The notes under the pieces are model-generated. The model worked only from the letters and a program-made list of their open reading frames with translations, did no database searches and was not told where the DNA came from. This document shows, in pieces, positions 26,701 to 35,704 of a DNA stretch of 64,000 bases. The DNA is taken from assembly GCF_003970925.1 (NCBI RefSeq), contig NZ_RWJF01000001.1, positions 2,660,501-2,724,500 on the forward strand, given 5' to 3'. Position 1 is the first letter of the stretch. The number at the start of each line of letters is the position of its first letter. A program made the translations under genes and the position numbers. Origin of the DNA: Sphingomonas ginkgonis (GTDB lineage: Bacteria; Pseudomonadota; Alphaproteobacteria; Sphingomonadales; Sphingomonadaceae).

Positions 26701-27857
26701 TGAACCCCGCACCCACGACGATCGGCAAGATCGAGACCTTCATCGTTCCGCCCCGCTGGCTGTTCGTCCGGGTCGAGGCGGCGGACGGCGCGGTGGGCTG
26801 GGGCGAGGCCAGCCTGGAAGGGCATGGCGAGGCGGTCGAGGGCGCGTTCGAGGCCATCCGCGACCGCTGCCTCGGCGAAGACCCGGACCGGATCGAGGAC
26901 CATTGGCAGGTCTGCTACCGGGGCGGCTTCTATCGCGGCGGCGCGGTTCTCATGTCCGCCCTCTCCGGGCTCGACCAGGCGCTGTGGGACCTCAAGGGGC
27001 GCCGCTACGGCCTGCCCGCCTGGCAGATGCTCGGCGGCAAGGTGCGCGACCGGATCCGCGCCTATGCCTGGATCGGCGGCGACCGGCCGCACGAGATCGC
27101 CGACGCGGCGCAGGGCCGGCGTCAGCAGGGCTTCTCCGCGGTCAAGATGAACGCCACCGCCGAGCTCGACTGGATCGGCACCCCGCGCCTGTTCGACGCG
27201 GTGATCAAGCGGGTCGAGGCGGCGCAGGCCGCCGGCATGGACGTCGGGCTCGACTTCCATGGACGGGTCCATCGGCCGATGGCCAAGCAGCTCGCCAAGG
27301 TGCTCGAGCCGCTCGGTCTCCTGTTCATCGAGGAGCCGCTGCTGAGCGAGAACCCGGAAGGGCTGCAGCAGATCAGCGAACTCGTCTCGACCCCGATCGC
27401 GCTGGGCGAGCGGCTCTATTCGCGATGGGACTTCAAGCCCTTCTTCGAGAAGGGGGCGGTCGACATCATCCAGCCCGATCTCAGCCACGCGGGCGGACTC
27501 AGTGAATGCCGCCGGATCGCGGCGATGGCGGAAGCCTTCGATGTCGCGGTGGCGCCGCACTGTCCCCTGGGACCACTGGCGCTCGGCGCCTGCCTGCAGC
27601 TCGCGGCGACGGCGCCCAACGTCGCGATCCAGGAGATGAGCCTCGGCATCCACTACAATACCGACGGGCACGACCTGCTCACCTATTGCCGCGACAAGTC
27701 GGTGCTGACCCCGCAGGACGGGTTCCTGCCGATCCCCGTTGGCGCGGGCCTGGGGATCGAGATCGACGAGGAGCTTGTCCGCTCTTTCGACAAGGACCGG
27801 CACCGCTGGCGCAACCCCGTCTGGCGGCTCGCCGACGGGAGCTTCGCCGAATGGTAG
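26700..27857 (+). CDS. dgoD: D-galactonate dehydratase (enolase superfamily)
   Basis: 385 aa. Metal ligands D185 (GLDFHGRVH), E211 (FIEEPL) and E237 (LGERLYSRW) and the catalytic His residues H187 and H287 (APHCPLGPLALGAC) match the galactonate dehydratase subgroup of the mandelate racemase family. It makes 2-keto-3-deoxygalactonate, the substrate of dgoK. Start ATG shares a base with the stop of the GH1-like gene. Confidence 0.93.
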   Translation: MNPAPTTIGKIETFIVPPRWLFVRVEAADGAVGWGEASLEGHGEAVEGAFEAIRDRCLGEDPDRIEDHWQVCYRGGFYRGGAVLMSALSGLDQALWDLKGRRYGLPAWQMLGGKVRDRIRAYAWIGGDRPHEIADAAQGRRQQGFSAVKMNATAELDWIGTPRLFDAVIKRVEAAQAAGMDVGLDFHGRVHRPMAKQLAKVLEPLGLLFIEEPLLSENPEGLQQISELVSTPIALGERLYSRWDFKPFFEKGAVDIIQPDLSHAGGLSECRRIAAMAEAFDVAVAPHCPLGPLALGACLQLAATAPNVAIQEMSLGIHYNTDGHDLLTYCRDKSVLTPQDGFLPIPVGAGLGIEIDEELVRSFDKDRHRWRNPVWRLADGSFAEW

Positions 27858-27895
27858 CCTAGCCCGTCACGCCGCTCGCGGCGGCGATGCGTGTC

Positions 27896-28207
27896 TCAGG
27901 CCGCGCTGCGCAGCTCCTGCCGCTTGAACGGGACATCCTCGAGGCTCGCCCGCAGCCGCTCGATCTCGATCGCGTCGGCGCTGGCATGAGCATGCGCGTA
28001 GCGATCCTCGCACGCCTGCTCTTCCTCGCTGAGCTCCCGCATGTAGGTGATCGACAGCCGACGCCCGAACACGTCGTCGCCCCTCAGCTTCATCTCCGGC
28101 TCGGCGTCCGCCGGCAGGCTGTCGCGGATCGCGACCAGCGTGTTGATGAGCATGTCCAGCGACGTGTGGTCGCTGATCTCGATGAAATCCTTGACCTTCC
28201 GGCTCAT
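27896..28207 (-). CDS. Conserved hypothetical protein, charged
   Basis: 103 aa, soluble. MSRKVKDFIEISDHTSLDML begins a helical part, and RRLSITYMRELSEEEQACED suggests a coiled or helical C-terminal half. No family recognised. The ATG is supported by an excellent SD (GGGGAGGAGC). It lies between dgoD (convergent) and galactose dehydrogenase (divergent), but nothing in its sequence suggests sugar metabolism. Confidence 0.65.
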   Translation of the reverse strand: MSRKVKDFIEISDHTSLDMLINTLVAIRDSLPADAEPEMKLRGDDVFGRRLSITYMRELSEEEQACEDRYAHAHASADAIEIERLRASLEDVPFKRQELRSAA

Positions 28208-28334
28208 ACGCTCCTCCCCCTCTCCCCGGGGTCGTGAAAGCTGCGCCAGGCCCATCGCCTGCGCAACGGATCAAATCATGTTGCCCACAATTAAGTGTTG
28301 ATCTGCTGAACATTTCCTCCAGCTGACGTTAATG

Positions 28335-28361
28335 CGACACAGTTCGCCAGAGGTTGTGTCG
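28335..28361 (+). promoter_or_regulatory. Hairpin presenting the ribosome binding site of the galactose dehydrogenase gene
   Basis: CGACACA (28335-28341) and TGTGTCG (28355-28361) form a 7-bp stem directly before the ATG. The Shine-Dalgarno AGAGG (28349-28353) lies in the 13-nt loop. As RNA it may tune translation; as DNA it may be an operator. No test was possible. Confidence 0.4.
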
Positions 28362-29285
28362 ATGCCCATCAGAATTGCCATTGTCGGTTATGGAAAGATT
28401 GCCGTGGATCAGCATGTTCCGGCAATACAGGGAAACTCCGAGTATCAGCTGGTCGCTGCGGTCTCGCCGCGCCCGCCGCAGGTGCCGCCTCCCGTTCCCG
28501 TCTACGAAAGCGTGGGCGCCATGCTCCAGGCGATGCCGGGAGGGGTCGACGCGATCGCCGTCTGCACGCCGCCGAGCGCGCGCCACCCGATCGTCGCCGA
28601 GGCGCTGGCAGCAGGGTTGCACGTCCTGATCGAGAAGCCGCCCGCGGCGACGCTCGGCGAGGTGGAGGACATGGTCCGCCGCGCGCATGCCGCTAACCGT
28701 ACGCTCTATGCCGCCTGGCACGCGCAGCATAACGACGGGGTCGACGACGCCCGCGACCGGCTGGCGGGGAAGACCGTCACCCGCTTCCGGATCGAGTGGT
28801 TCGAGGATGTCCGTAAGTGGCACCCCGGGCAGGACTGGATCTTCGCGCCGGGCGGCTTCGGCGTGTTCGACCCCGGCATCAACGCGCTGTCCATCTCGAC
28901 CAGCATTCTGCCCATGCCGCTGTTCATTCGTCAGGCGAAGCTGCTGGTGCCCGCCAACCGGCAGCAGCCGATCGCAGTCAGCCTCGACTTCGGCGACAAT
29001 CTGAGCGCCGACTTCGACTTCCGCGAGCGGCCCGACGAACATTGGGTGATCGAGGTCGACACCGCCGACGGCGAACAGCTGCGGCTGAGCGAAGGCGGCA
29101 CCCGGCTGGCGGTCAACGGCGCGGAGGTAAAGGTCAGCGGGATCGGCGAATATCCGTCGATCTACCAGCATTTCGCCAAGCTGGTCGCGGCGAACCAGGT
29201 CGAGGTCGACGTCGATCCGCTAAGGATCGTCGCCGACGCGTTCATGGCCGGGAGCCACCAGACCACCGACGCCTTCGACTTCTAG
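28362..29285 (+). CDS. D-galactose 1-dehydrogenase (Gfo/Idh/MocA family)
   Basis: 307 aa. Rossmann start IRIAIVGYGKIAVDQHVPAI, the EKPP motif (91-94), and the DVRKWHPGQDWIF and GVFDPGINALSI blocks agree closely with galactose 1-dehydrogenase of Pseudomonas fluorescens (304 aa). It oxidises galactose to galactono-lactone with NAD(P)+, the first step of the pathway. The 28362 ATG has AGAGG 8 nt upstream; the 28332 ATG lies before the hairpin. The next gene begins immediately after its stop. Confidence 0.9.
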   Translation: MPIRIAIVGYGKIAVDQHVPAIQGNSEYQLVAAVSPRPPQVPPPVPVYESVGAMLQAMPGGVDAIAVCTPPSARHPIVAEALAAGLHVLIEKPPAATLGEVEDMVRRAHAANRTLYAAWHAQHNDGVDDARDRLAGKTVTRFRIEWFEDVRKWHPGQDWIFAPGGFGVFDPGINALSISTSILPMPLFIRQAKLLVPANRQQPIAVSLDFGDNLSADFDFRERPDEHWVIEVDTADGEQLRLSEGGTRLAVNGAEVKVSGIGEYPSIYQHFAKLVAANQVEVDVDPLRIVADAFMAGSHQTTDAFDF

Positions 29286-30623
29286 ATGACCCGCTTCGCG
29301 GTCTCCGCTCGCGAGGACGACGGCGCGACGCTGCTGCGCGTCGCGTTAGCCGGTGGCGGAGACCGCGAGCTGCGGATCGAGGGTCCCGACGCTCCGCACT
29401 ACGAGGCTTTTCACGAGCGGCTGGCGGCGGCCTTCGGGACCCGGCGCCCGCGCCAGATGGAGACCGTCCGCTACGCCGGGGTGGAGCCGCCTTGGCGGCC
29501 GCTGATCACCGCCAACCTCCACCCGCGCATCCTCGTCGGATATGGCGACCCGGCGGTGCTCCGGACGGACGCGGGCTGGCTGCTTGTCGCGACGTCCAAC
29601 GACGCGCCCGACGCCTTCCCGCTGCTCCGCTCCGACGACCTCGACCATTGGGCGCCGGCCGGCTTCGTCTTCCCGGAGGGCGCGACGCCGGACTGGACCA
29701 GCGCCGGGCCGCGGCACGGCGACTTCTGGGCGCCCGAGATCGCGCGCGTCGGCGCCGAATATTGGCTCTGCTACACGGCGCGTGACCGCGACCGGCTGCT
29801 GGCGATCGGGCTCGCCCGCGCGCCCTCTCCCCTCGGGCCGTGGCGCGACAATGGCGAGCCGCTGATCGCCGGCAGCATGATCGACGCCCACATTCTCGTC
29901 GACGAGGGCCAGCCCTGGCTGTTCTGGAAGAAGGACTCCAACAGCCTGTGGCCGCGCCCGCTCGCCGCGCTGCTGGGTGATCATCCGCAGCTGATCGACG
30001 CCTTGTTCGACGACGAGCGCGACCGCCGCTCGGCCGCCTTCTGCGCCGCGGTCCTGCCCTGGGCCAATACGCGGCGGCCGATGGAGCGCTACTTCCTCAT
30101 GCAGCCGCTGATCCGCGCGGCGATCGAGAACTGGTCCAAGGTGCGCGCGGTGCTGGCGGCGAGCGGGGTCGCGGCGCCGATCGTCGCCGACATGACGACC
30201 CCGGTGTTCGCGCAGCGGCTGCGCGAGGACGGACGCGCGCTCGTCGGCGAGCGCCACCAGGTGCTGAGCAACGATCTCGACTGGGAAGGGCACCTGATCG
30301 AGGGCCCGTTCGTGTGGAAGCAGGAAGGGCGCTATTGGCTGTTCTACGCGGGCAACGACTTCACCAGCCCGCTCTACGGCATCGGCGTCGCCTCGGCGGA
30401 GCGGCTGACCGGTCCCTATGTCAAGCAGCCGGAGCCGCTGCTCCGCTCGACCGAGACGTGGCTCGCGCCCGGCCATGCCTCGGTCGCACGCGGCCCGACG
30501 GGCAAGCCGCAGCTCTTCTTCCACGCCTATCACCCGGGCAGCGGCGGCTATAACGAGTTTCGCGCGCTGTTGACGGTCGGCCTCGATTTCACCGACGGAT
30601 TTATCGCAACGAAAGAGGCCTGA
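29286..30623 (+). CDS. GH43-like glycoside hydrolase
   Basis: 445 aa, no signal peptide. Five-bladed propeller features: GYGDPAVLRTDAGW (D88 as likely base), GDFWAPEIARVGAEYWLCYT, and HLIEGPFVWKQEGRYWLFY (IEGPF Glu as likely acid). These point to GH43 or a related clan F enzyme acting on beta-galactosides or arabinosides. The ~75-residue N-terminal part is unusual. It starts the base after the galactose dehydrogenase stop, so it is in the same operon. Confidence 0.75.
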   Translation: MTRFAVSAREDDGATLLRVALAGGGDRELRIEGPDAPHYEAFHERLAAAFGTRRPRQMETVRYAGVEPPWRPLITANLHPRILVGYGDPAVLRTDAGWLLVATSNDAPDAFPLLRSDDLDHWAPAGFVFPEGATPDWTSAGPRHGDFWAPEIARVGAEYWLCYTARDRDRLLAIGLARAPSPLGPWRDNGEPLIAGSMIDAHILVDEGQPWLFWKKDSNSLWPRPLAALLGDHPQLIDALFDDERDRRSAAFCAAVLPWANTRRPMERYFLMQPLIRAAIENWSKVRAVLAASGVAAPIVADMTTPVFAQRLREDGRALVGERHQVLSNDLDWEGHLIEGPFVWKQEGRYWLFYAGNDFTSPLYGIGVASAERLTGPYVKQPEPLLRSTETWLAPGHASVARGPTGKPQLFFHAYHPGSGGYNEFRALLTVGLDFTDGFIATKEA

Positions 30624-30644
30624 CCGAGTCACCGCGGCCAGGCC
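30617..30644. terminator. Possible bidirectional terminator hairpin
   Basis: GGCCTG (30617-30622, overlapping the stop) pairs with CAGGCC (30639-30644) across 16 nt between the converging GH43-like and amt genes. There is no U-tract, so support is weak. Confidence 0.3.
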
Positions 30645-30660
30645 CCTGCCGTGTCAGTCT

Positions 30661-32094
30661 TCACATGTTGTAGGCGCGCTCGCCATGCTCGTTGATATCG
30701 AGCCCCTCGCGTTCCGCATCCGTGCTCGGACGCAGGCCGATGGTCTTGTCGATCGCGAAGTAGAGGATCGCCGATCCGATCCCTGACCAGAGCAAGGTGA
30801 CCACCACCGCCTTGACCTGGGTCAAGACCTGGCCGGCCATGTCGTAGGTCCCCGGCACCGCGGGGAACTTCGTATAGTCGAACCAGCCCTGCCCGCCGAG
30901 CCGCGGGTCGGCAACGATGCCGGTGGCGATCGCCCCGACGATCCCGCCGATGCAGTGCACCCCGAATACGTCGAGCGTGTCGTCGTACTTCAGCCGGTTC
31001 TTCACCGTGGAGACGAAGAAGAAGCAGATCGGCGAGACGATGAAGCCGAGCAGGATCGACGTCATTGGCGCGGCAAACCCCGAGGCGGGGGTGATCGCGA
31101 CGAGTCCGGCCACCGCGCCGGAGGCGGCACCGAGCATCGACGGCTTCTTGTGCACCAGCTGATCGCAGATCGCCCAGCTGACCGCCGCCGCCGCCGTCGC
31201 GACGAAGGTGTTGATGAAGGCGACGCCGGCGACGCCGTTGGCCTCGAGATTGGAGCCGGCGTTGAAGCCGAACCAGCCGACCCACAGCAGCGAGGCGCCG
31301 ATCATGGTCATGACCAGCGAGTGCGGCGGGGTTGCTTCCTTGCCGAACCCGACCCGCTTGCCGATCATCAGGCAGCCGACCAGCCCCGCGATCCCGGCAT
31401 TGATGTGGACCACCGTGCCGCCCGCGAAATCGAGCGCGCCCATCTGGTATAGATAGCCGGCGTCGGTGGTGTTGGCGGGAAGGAAGTCCGGTCCGGCGAA
31501 ATACCAGACCATGTGCGCGAGCGGGAAGTAGACGATCGTCAGCCATAGCACGACGAAGATCATCAGCGGAGTGAACTTCACCCGTTCCGCGAACGCTCCC
31601 ACAATCAGCGCCGGGGTGATGCAGGCGAAGGTCATCTGAAAGATGACGTAGGCATATTCGGGAATGTAGACGTTGTTGGAGAAGGTCGCCGCGTAGGTCG
31701 ATGCGCTGACCCCCATGAGGAACGCCTTGCTGAGCCCGCCGACGAATGGCGTCGCGCCGCCGGTGAAGGCCAGCGAGTAGCCCCAGCTGCACCACACCAG
31801 CGAGGCGACCGAGACGATCATCAGCACCTGCATCAGCACGCTCAGCATGTTCTTGGCGCGCACCAGCCCACCATAGAACAGTGCGAGCGCCGGGACGCTC
31901 ATCAGCAGCACCAGCGCGGACGACACCAGCATCCACACCGTGTCCGCCTTGTTGACCATCCCGGCCATCTGCGTGGCGTCGGGCGCCTGAATCAGCGCCG
32001 GCGCGGCGGCGGGCGCGGCCTGCGCCAGCAGCGGCGCGCCCCAGGCGGCGAGCCCGATAAACGCCGCCGCCTTCGTCAAAGTTGTCATACGCAT
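30661..32094 (-). CDS. amt: Ammonium transporter
   Basis: 477 aa. Signal sequence, then 11 TM helices of the Amt/Rh family: SVPALALFYGGLVRAKNMLS, WLTIVYFPLAHMVW, DFAGGTVVHINAGIAGLVG and DVFGVHCIGGIVGA, with the twin-His pair (the VHIN and GVHC histidines). Imports ammonium across the inner membrane. Start ATG at 32094 has AGGGGG 9 nt upstream. It follows glnK by 13 bp; GlnK binds Amt to block it when nitrogen is plentiful. Confidence 0.95.
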   Translation of the reverse strand: MRMTTLTKAAAFIGLAAWGAPLLAQAAPAAAPALIQAPDATQMAGMVNKADTVWMLVSSALVLLMSVPALALFYGGLVRAKNMLSVLMQVLMIVSVASLVWCSWGYSLAFTGGATPFVGGLSKAFLMGVSASTYAATFSNNVYIPEYAYVIFQMTFACITPALIVGAFAERVKFTPLMIFVVLWLTIVYFPLAHMVWYFAGPDFLPANTTDAGYLYQMGALDFAGGTVVHINAGIAGLVGCLMIGKRVGFGKEATPPHSLVMTMIGASLLWVGWFGFNAGSNLEANGVAGVAFINTFVATAAAAVSWAICDQLVHKKPSMLGAASGAVAGLVAITPASGFAAPMTSILLGFIVSPICFFFVSTVKNRLKYDDTLDVFGVHCIGGIVGAIATGIVADPRLGGQGWFDYTKFPAVPGTYDMAGQVLTQVKAVVVTLLWSGIGSAILYFAIDKTIGLRPSTDAEREGLDINEHGERAYNM

Positions 32095-32107
32095 GCCTGC
32101 CATCCCC

Positions 32108-32449
32108 CTAGAGCGCATCCTGATCCCGCTCGCCGGTGCGGATCCGCACCGCCGATTCCAGATCGACCACGAAGACCTTGCCGTCACCGATCGACCCGGT
32201 GCGCGCCGACTGCTCGATCGTCTCCACGACCCGGCCGACCATCGGATCCTCGATCGCGATCTCCAGCTTGATCTTGGGGACGAGGCTCGTCTGATATTCG
32301 GCCCCGCGGTAGATTTCGGGTTGGCCCTTCTGCCGCCCGTATCCGCGGACCTCGGACACGGTCAGTCCTTCGACGCCGACGCTCGCAAGCGCCTCCCGGA
32401 CCTCGTCGAGCTTGAACGGCTTGATGATGGCGATCACCAGCTTCATCAT
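32108..32449 (-). CDS. glnK: Nitrogen regulatory protein P-II (GlnK/GlnB)
   Basis: 113 aa. KLVIAIIKPFKLDEVREAL, T-loop GYGRQKGQPEIYRGAEY with the uridylylation tyrosine (Y52, or Y51 from the second Met), and GDGKVFVVDLESAVRIRTGE. Trimeric sensor of 2-oxoglutarate, ATP/ADP and glutamine. Linked to amt it is GlnK by position. It lies 10 bp after the torF gene in the same operon. Confidence 0.95.
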   Translation of the reverse strand: MMKLVIAIIKPFKLDEVREALASVGVEGLTVSEVRGYGRQKGQPEIYRGAEYQTSLVPKIKLEIAIEDPMVGRVVETIEQSARTGSIGDGKVFVVDLESAVRIRTGERDQDAL

Positions 32450-32459
32450 GTTCCCCTTG

Positions 32460-33224
32460 CTAGAAGCTCACCCCGACCGAGCCGACCACGCCGGCGCCGC
32501 CGATGCTGCGGCCCGACGGGCTCTCGAAATGCTTGTCGGTGTCGACGTACGACAGGCCGAAGGTCAGGTTCTTGAGGGCGTAGGCCGCGCCGACGTTCCA
32601 GTCGGTGTAGTGCCGGTACGGCGCCGTCAGGTAGCTCGGTCCCCAGCTGTGACCGAGATGGCCGGTCAGGCTGAGCGAGGTCTTGGGAACCGCGTAGCTG
32701 AGGTCGCCCGCGAGATAGAGGTTGTCGTCCCGCGCATGGGCCGCGGCGATCCCGTGCTGCTTGGGCGCATAGTTGGCAGTGACCTTGGCAGTGACCGGCC
32801 CGAACGCCTGCGCGACCGAGACATAGGGTTCGACGAAGTCTGTGTTGGCCCCGCCCGAACCCGGGTAATAATAATAGAGCACGCCGCCGTCGAACGTGGT
32901 CCCGCCCTTGGTCGTGTGCTTGTACCCGGCAATGAGGTCGAGTTCGGCGTCGCCCCCGTTGGCGATATAGTCGTCGATCGAGCTGCCCCAGAAGGTGGCG
33001 TAGAACCCGCTCGAATGGCTCAGCGTGCCCGTGCCCTGGATCGCGAAGCGGCGGTTGGTCTGGCTGATCCCGCGAAAGCGGTAATCGGTGACGATCGCGG
33101 CGCCGCCGCTGACTGCGAACCCGCCGCCGAGATCGGCGGCTTCAGCCGGCGCGCTGCTCATCACCAGCAGCAGCGCGGGCACTCCCAAGAACAATCGCAT
33201 CACAACCCCCTTTGCAAGAAGCAT
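32460..33224 (-). CDS. TorF family putative porin
   Basis: 254 aa. A signal peptide (core LFLGVPALLLVM, cleaved near AEAAD) is followed by a beta-barrel: FAVSGGAAIVTDYRFRGISQ, alternating strands and a terminal F (GVSF). This is the TIGR02001/TorF family found with glnK-amt in sphingomonads and proteobacteria. Two starts are possible: 33224 (AGGAGG 4 nt upstream) and 33200 (AAGGGGG 5 nt upstream); both leave a signal peptide. It may help nitrogen compounds across the outer membrane. Confidence 0.85.
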   Translation of the reverse strand: MLLAKGVVMRLFLGVPALLLVMSSAPAEAADLGGGFAVSGGAAIVTDYRFRGISQTNRRFAIQGTGTLSHSSGFYATFWGSSIDDYIANGGDAELDLIAGYKHTTKGGTTFDGGVLYYYYPGSGGANTDFVEPYVSVAQAFGPVTAKVTANYAPKQHGIAAAHARDDNLYLAGDLSYAVPKTSLSLTGHLGHSWGPSYLTAPYRHYTDWNVGAAYALKNLTFGLSYVDTDKHFESPSGRSIGGAGVVGSVGVSF

Positions 33225-33407
33225 TGATCCTCCTCACGCCGGCATGCCTCGCTACGTCCGGGCTGCTCTGCTCTGATTTCTAGAGGCTCGACGGAAATGC
33301 TGCAGTGCACAACGCGAGAAATTCACCGCTGGAGCGAAGTATTAACGCGAGCGCCGGTGCGCCTTCGCGGCTTCCCAAGCCGACCGGCCTGGGGCAACAG
33401 GCAGGAC

Positions 33408-34277
33408 ATGGATCAGCCAATCTGCGTCTGGCCGGTAGCGGCCACCCTCGGCGAGGGCCCCGTCTGGGTCGAGCGCGACCAGGCCCTCTGGTTCGTCGAT
33501 ATCAAGCAGCAGAAGATCCACCGCTACGATCCCGCCGATGGCGGGCGGCGAAGCTGGGACAGTCCCGAGCAGGTCGGCTTCGTGCTACCCGCCGACGATG
33601 GCGCGTTCGTCGCCGGGCTGCAGAGCGGGCTGCACCGCTTCGACCCGGCGGAGGGATCGTTCGAGCGTCTCTGCCGCGTCGACGAGGACCTCCGCGGCCA
33701 CCGGCTGAACGACGGGGTCGTGGACCCATCCGGGCGGCTCTGGTTCGGGACGATGGACGATGACGAGAGCGGGCCGACTGGGCGCTACTATAGCTATTTC
33801 CGGGGCGAGCTGGTGCGGCAGCCGATCGGCGGTTTCACCGTCACCAACGGGCCCGCCTTCTCGCCCGACGGCCGGCTGATCTACTTCACCGACACCCACG
33901 CCGACCGGATCTGGCGCGCGCCTGTCGACCGCGACGGCAAGCTCGGCGAACCGGAGCCGTTCGTCGAGATCGGCGCCGGCAACGGACATCCGGACGGGCC
34001 CTCGGTGGATTCGCAGGGATTCGTCTGGACCGCCCAGTTTGGCGGCGCCCGGGCGCTTCGCTACTCGCCCGACGGCGAGCTGGTGGGAATGGTCGCCTTC
34101 TCCGTCCCGAACGTCACCAAGGTCGCATTCGGCGGGGCGGATCGAAGCACCGGCTACGCCACTACCGCCCGGCTGTTCATGAGCGACGAGCAGGTCGCCG
34201 ACCGGCCGCAGGCCGGGGCCCTCTTCGCCTTCGCGCTCGAGGTCCCCGGCCTGCCCTGCCCGCTCGTCAGCCTCTGA
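33408..34277 (+). CDS. SMP-30/gluconolactonase family protein (probable aldonolactonase)
   Basis: 289 aa. Six-bladed propeller of the SMP-30/LRE family: LGEGPVW (metal Glu), NDGVVDPSGRLWFGTMD (Asn/Asp ligands), YFTDTHADRIWR and HPDGPSVDSQGFVW (catalytic Asp region). Such enzymes open sugar lactones, here possibly the galactono-lactone made by galactose dehydrogenase. SD is poor. Ends inside the convergent transporter gene (11-bp overlap). Separated from the other galactose genes by torF-glnK-amt. Confidence 0.85.
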   Translation: MDQPICVWPVAATLGEGPVWVERDQALWFVDIKQQKIHRYDPADGGRRSWDSPEQVGFVLPADDGAFVAGLQSGLHRFDPAEGSFERLCRVDEDLRGHRLNDGVVDPSGRLWFGTMDDDESGPTGRYYSYFRGELVRQPIGGFTVTNGPAFSPDGRLIYFTDTHADRIWRAPVDRDGKLGEPEPFVEIGAGNGHPDGPSVDSQGFVWTAQFGGARALRYSPDGELVGMVAFSVPNVTKVAFGGADRSTGYATTARLFMSDEQVADRPQAGALFAFALEVPGLPCPLVSL

Positions 34278-35586
34278 GGTCGGCTTCGAGCGGCGGCGCC
34301 GGCTGGCGGGCATAAAGCCCGAACGCCAAAATAATCGCGTAGCAGATCGCCGGCAGGAGCAGCGCGAAGGCGAGGCTCTTGGACGTATCCGCCAGGACGC
34401 CGGTCAGCAGCGGGACGACCGCGCCGCCGAAGATGGCGATGTTGATGATCCCCGAGCCGTCCGCCGCGCGCGGCCCCAGCTTCTCGCAGGCGAGGCTGAA
34501 GAGGGTCGGGAACATGATCGAGTTCATCAGCCCGATCGCCAGCAGTGAATAGGCGGCGACCTGGCCGGTCGAGTTGGCCGAGACGGCGATGAGCGCAATC
34601 GCCCCGGTCGCCACGGCTGCGAGCACCAGCCCCGGGTTGACCACCCGAAGCACCGCCGAGCCGATGAAGCGGCCGACCATGGCCCCGCCCCAATAGTACA
34701 TGATCATCTTGCCGGCGTCGGCGTCGGTCAGCCCGAGCACGCTCTTCTGCATCAGGTAATTGACAATCAGCGAACCGATCGAGACCTCGGCGCCGACGTA
34801 GAGAAAGATGCACAGCGCGCCGAAGCCGAAGCGGGTACGGCGGACCAGCTGGAAGCCGGCAAGCGGCGGGCTATGGTCGTGCTGCTCGCCCTTCAGCCGG
34901 TTGCGGAACAGGAACACCGCCCCGGCGATCACCGCCAGCGCGAGCGCCAGCCCGATGTAGGTATTGACGATCGCCTTGGTCTCGGCGCTGCGATAGGCGT
35001 CGAGCGCGGGGCCGCTCAGCTGGGCCGCGGTGACACCGGCGAGACCGCCGAGGATCAGCGCCGAGCCGACCCGCGGGAAGATCGTCGTGCCGAGGCTGTT
35101 GAACGCCTGCGCGAAGGTCAGCCGGCTGTGCACCGTGCGCGCCGGTCCGAGCAGACTGATCAGCGGGTTGGAGACGACCTGGACCACCACGACGCCGCTC
35201 GCCAACACGAACAGCGCAAGCAGGAAGAGTCCATAGGTCGCATAGGCGCTGGCGGGAATGAACAGGAGGCAGCCGACCATCATCGTCAGCAGCCCGGCGA
35301 TCGCGCCGCGCATGTAACCGATCCGTTTGACCAGCTGGGCGCCGGGAATGCCGATCACCAGATAGGCGGTGAAAAAGCAGAACTGCACCAGCATCGCCTG
35401 CGTGTAGCTCAGCGTGAACAGCTCCTTCAGCTTGGGAATGATCACGTCGTTGAGCGAGGTGATCCCACCGAAGATGAAGAACAGCGCCATGACGAACAGG
35501 CGCAGCTCGGGGGCATCGACGCTCTGCGCCTCGTCCTCGATCGGGTTCGAATCGGTGCTGCTGCTGGCCGCGGGAGCGAGCGCCAT
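34267..35586 (-). CDS. Sugar MFS transporter, FucP/GluP type
   Basis: 439 aa, 12 TM helices. FIFGGITSLNDVIIPKLKEL, QFCFFTAYLVIGIPGAQLV, and NSLGTTIFPRVGSALILGG are FucP/GluP (fucose, glucose/galactose:H+ symporter) signatures; the loop at ~245-265 separates the two halves. Galactose is a reasonable substrate given the locus. The 35586 ATG has GGAGG 9 nt upstream, and overlaps an 18-aa upstream ORF (TGATG). Confidence 0.9.
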   Translation of the reverse strand: MALAPAASSSTDSNPIEDEAQSVDAPELRLFVMALFFIFGGITSLNDVIIPKLKELFTLSYTQAMLVQFCFFTAYLVIGIPGAQLVKRIGYMRGAIAGLLTMMVGCLLFIPASAYATYGLFLLALFVLASGVVVVQVVSNPLISLLGPARTVHSRLTFAQAFNSLGTTIFPRVGSALILGGLAGVTAAQLSGPALDAYRSAETKAIVNTYIGLALALAVIAGAVFLFRNRLKGEQHDHSPPLAGFQLVRRTRFGFGALCIFLYVGAEVSIGSLIVNYLMQKSVLGLTDADAGKMIMYYWGGAMVGRFIGSAVLRVVNPGLVLAAVATGAIALIAVSANSTGQVAAYSLLAIGLMNSIMFPTLFSLACEKLGPRAADGSGIINIAIFGGAVVPLLTGVLADTSKSLAFALLLPAICYAIILAFGLYARQPAPPLEADLRG

Positions 35587-35642
35587 CAGGCCTGCCCTCC
35601 GCAAGTCGGCAAGTTGGTGTGACGGCTTTTGTTCATGGTCAT
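35586..35642 (-). CDS. 18-aa upstream ORF of the sugar transporter
   Basis: MTMNKSRHTNLPTCGGQA. It begins after GAGGAGAGA and ends with TGA sharing one base with the transporter ATG, so ribosomes could pass from one to the other. A 16-aa version starts at 35636. Too short for homology; support is the SD and the coupling. Confidence 0.45.
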   Translation of the reverse strand: MTMNKSRHTNLPTCGGQA

Positions 35643-35704
35643 TCTCTCCTCGTCCGCTTGGCTAATGGCGTGCGCGGTGGGGCGCAATGGCTCAGCCCCG
35701 CGCG

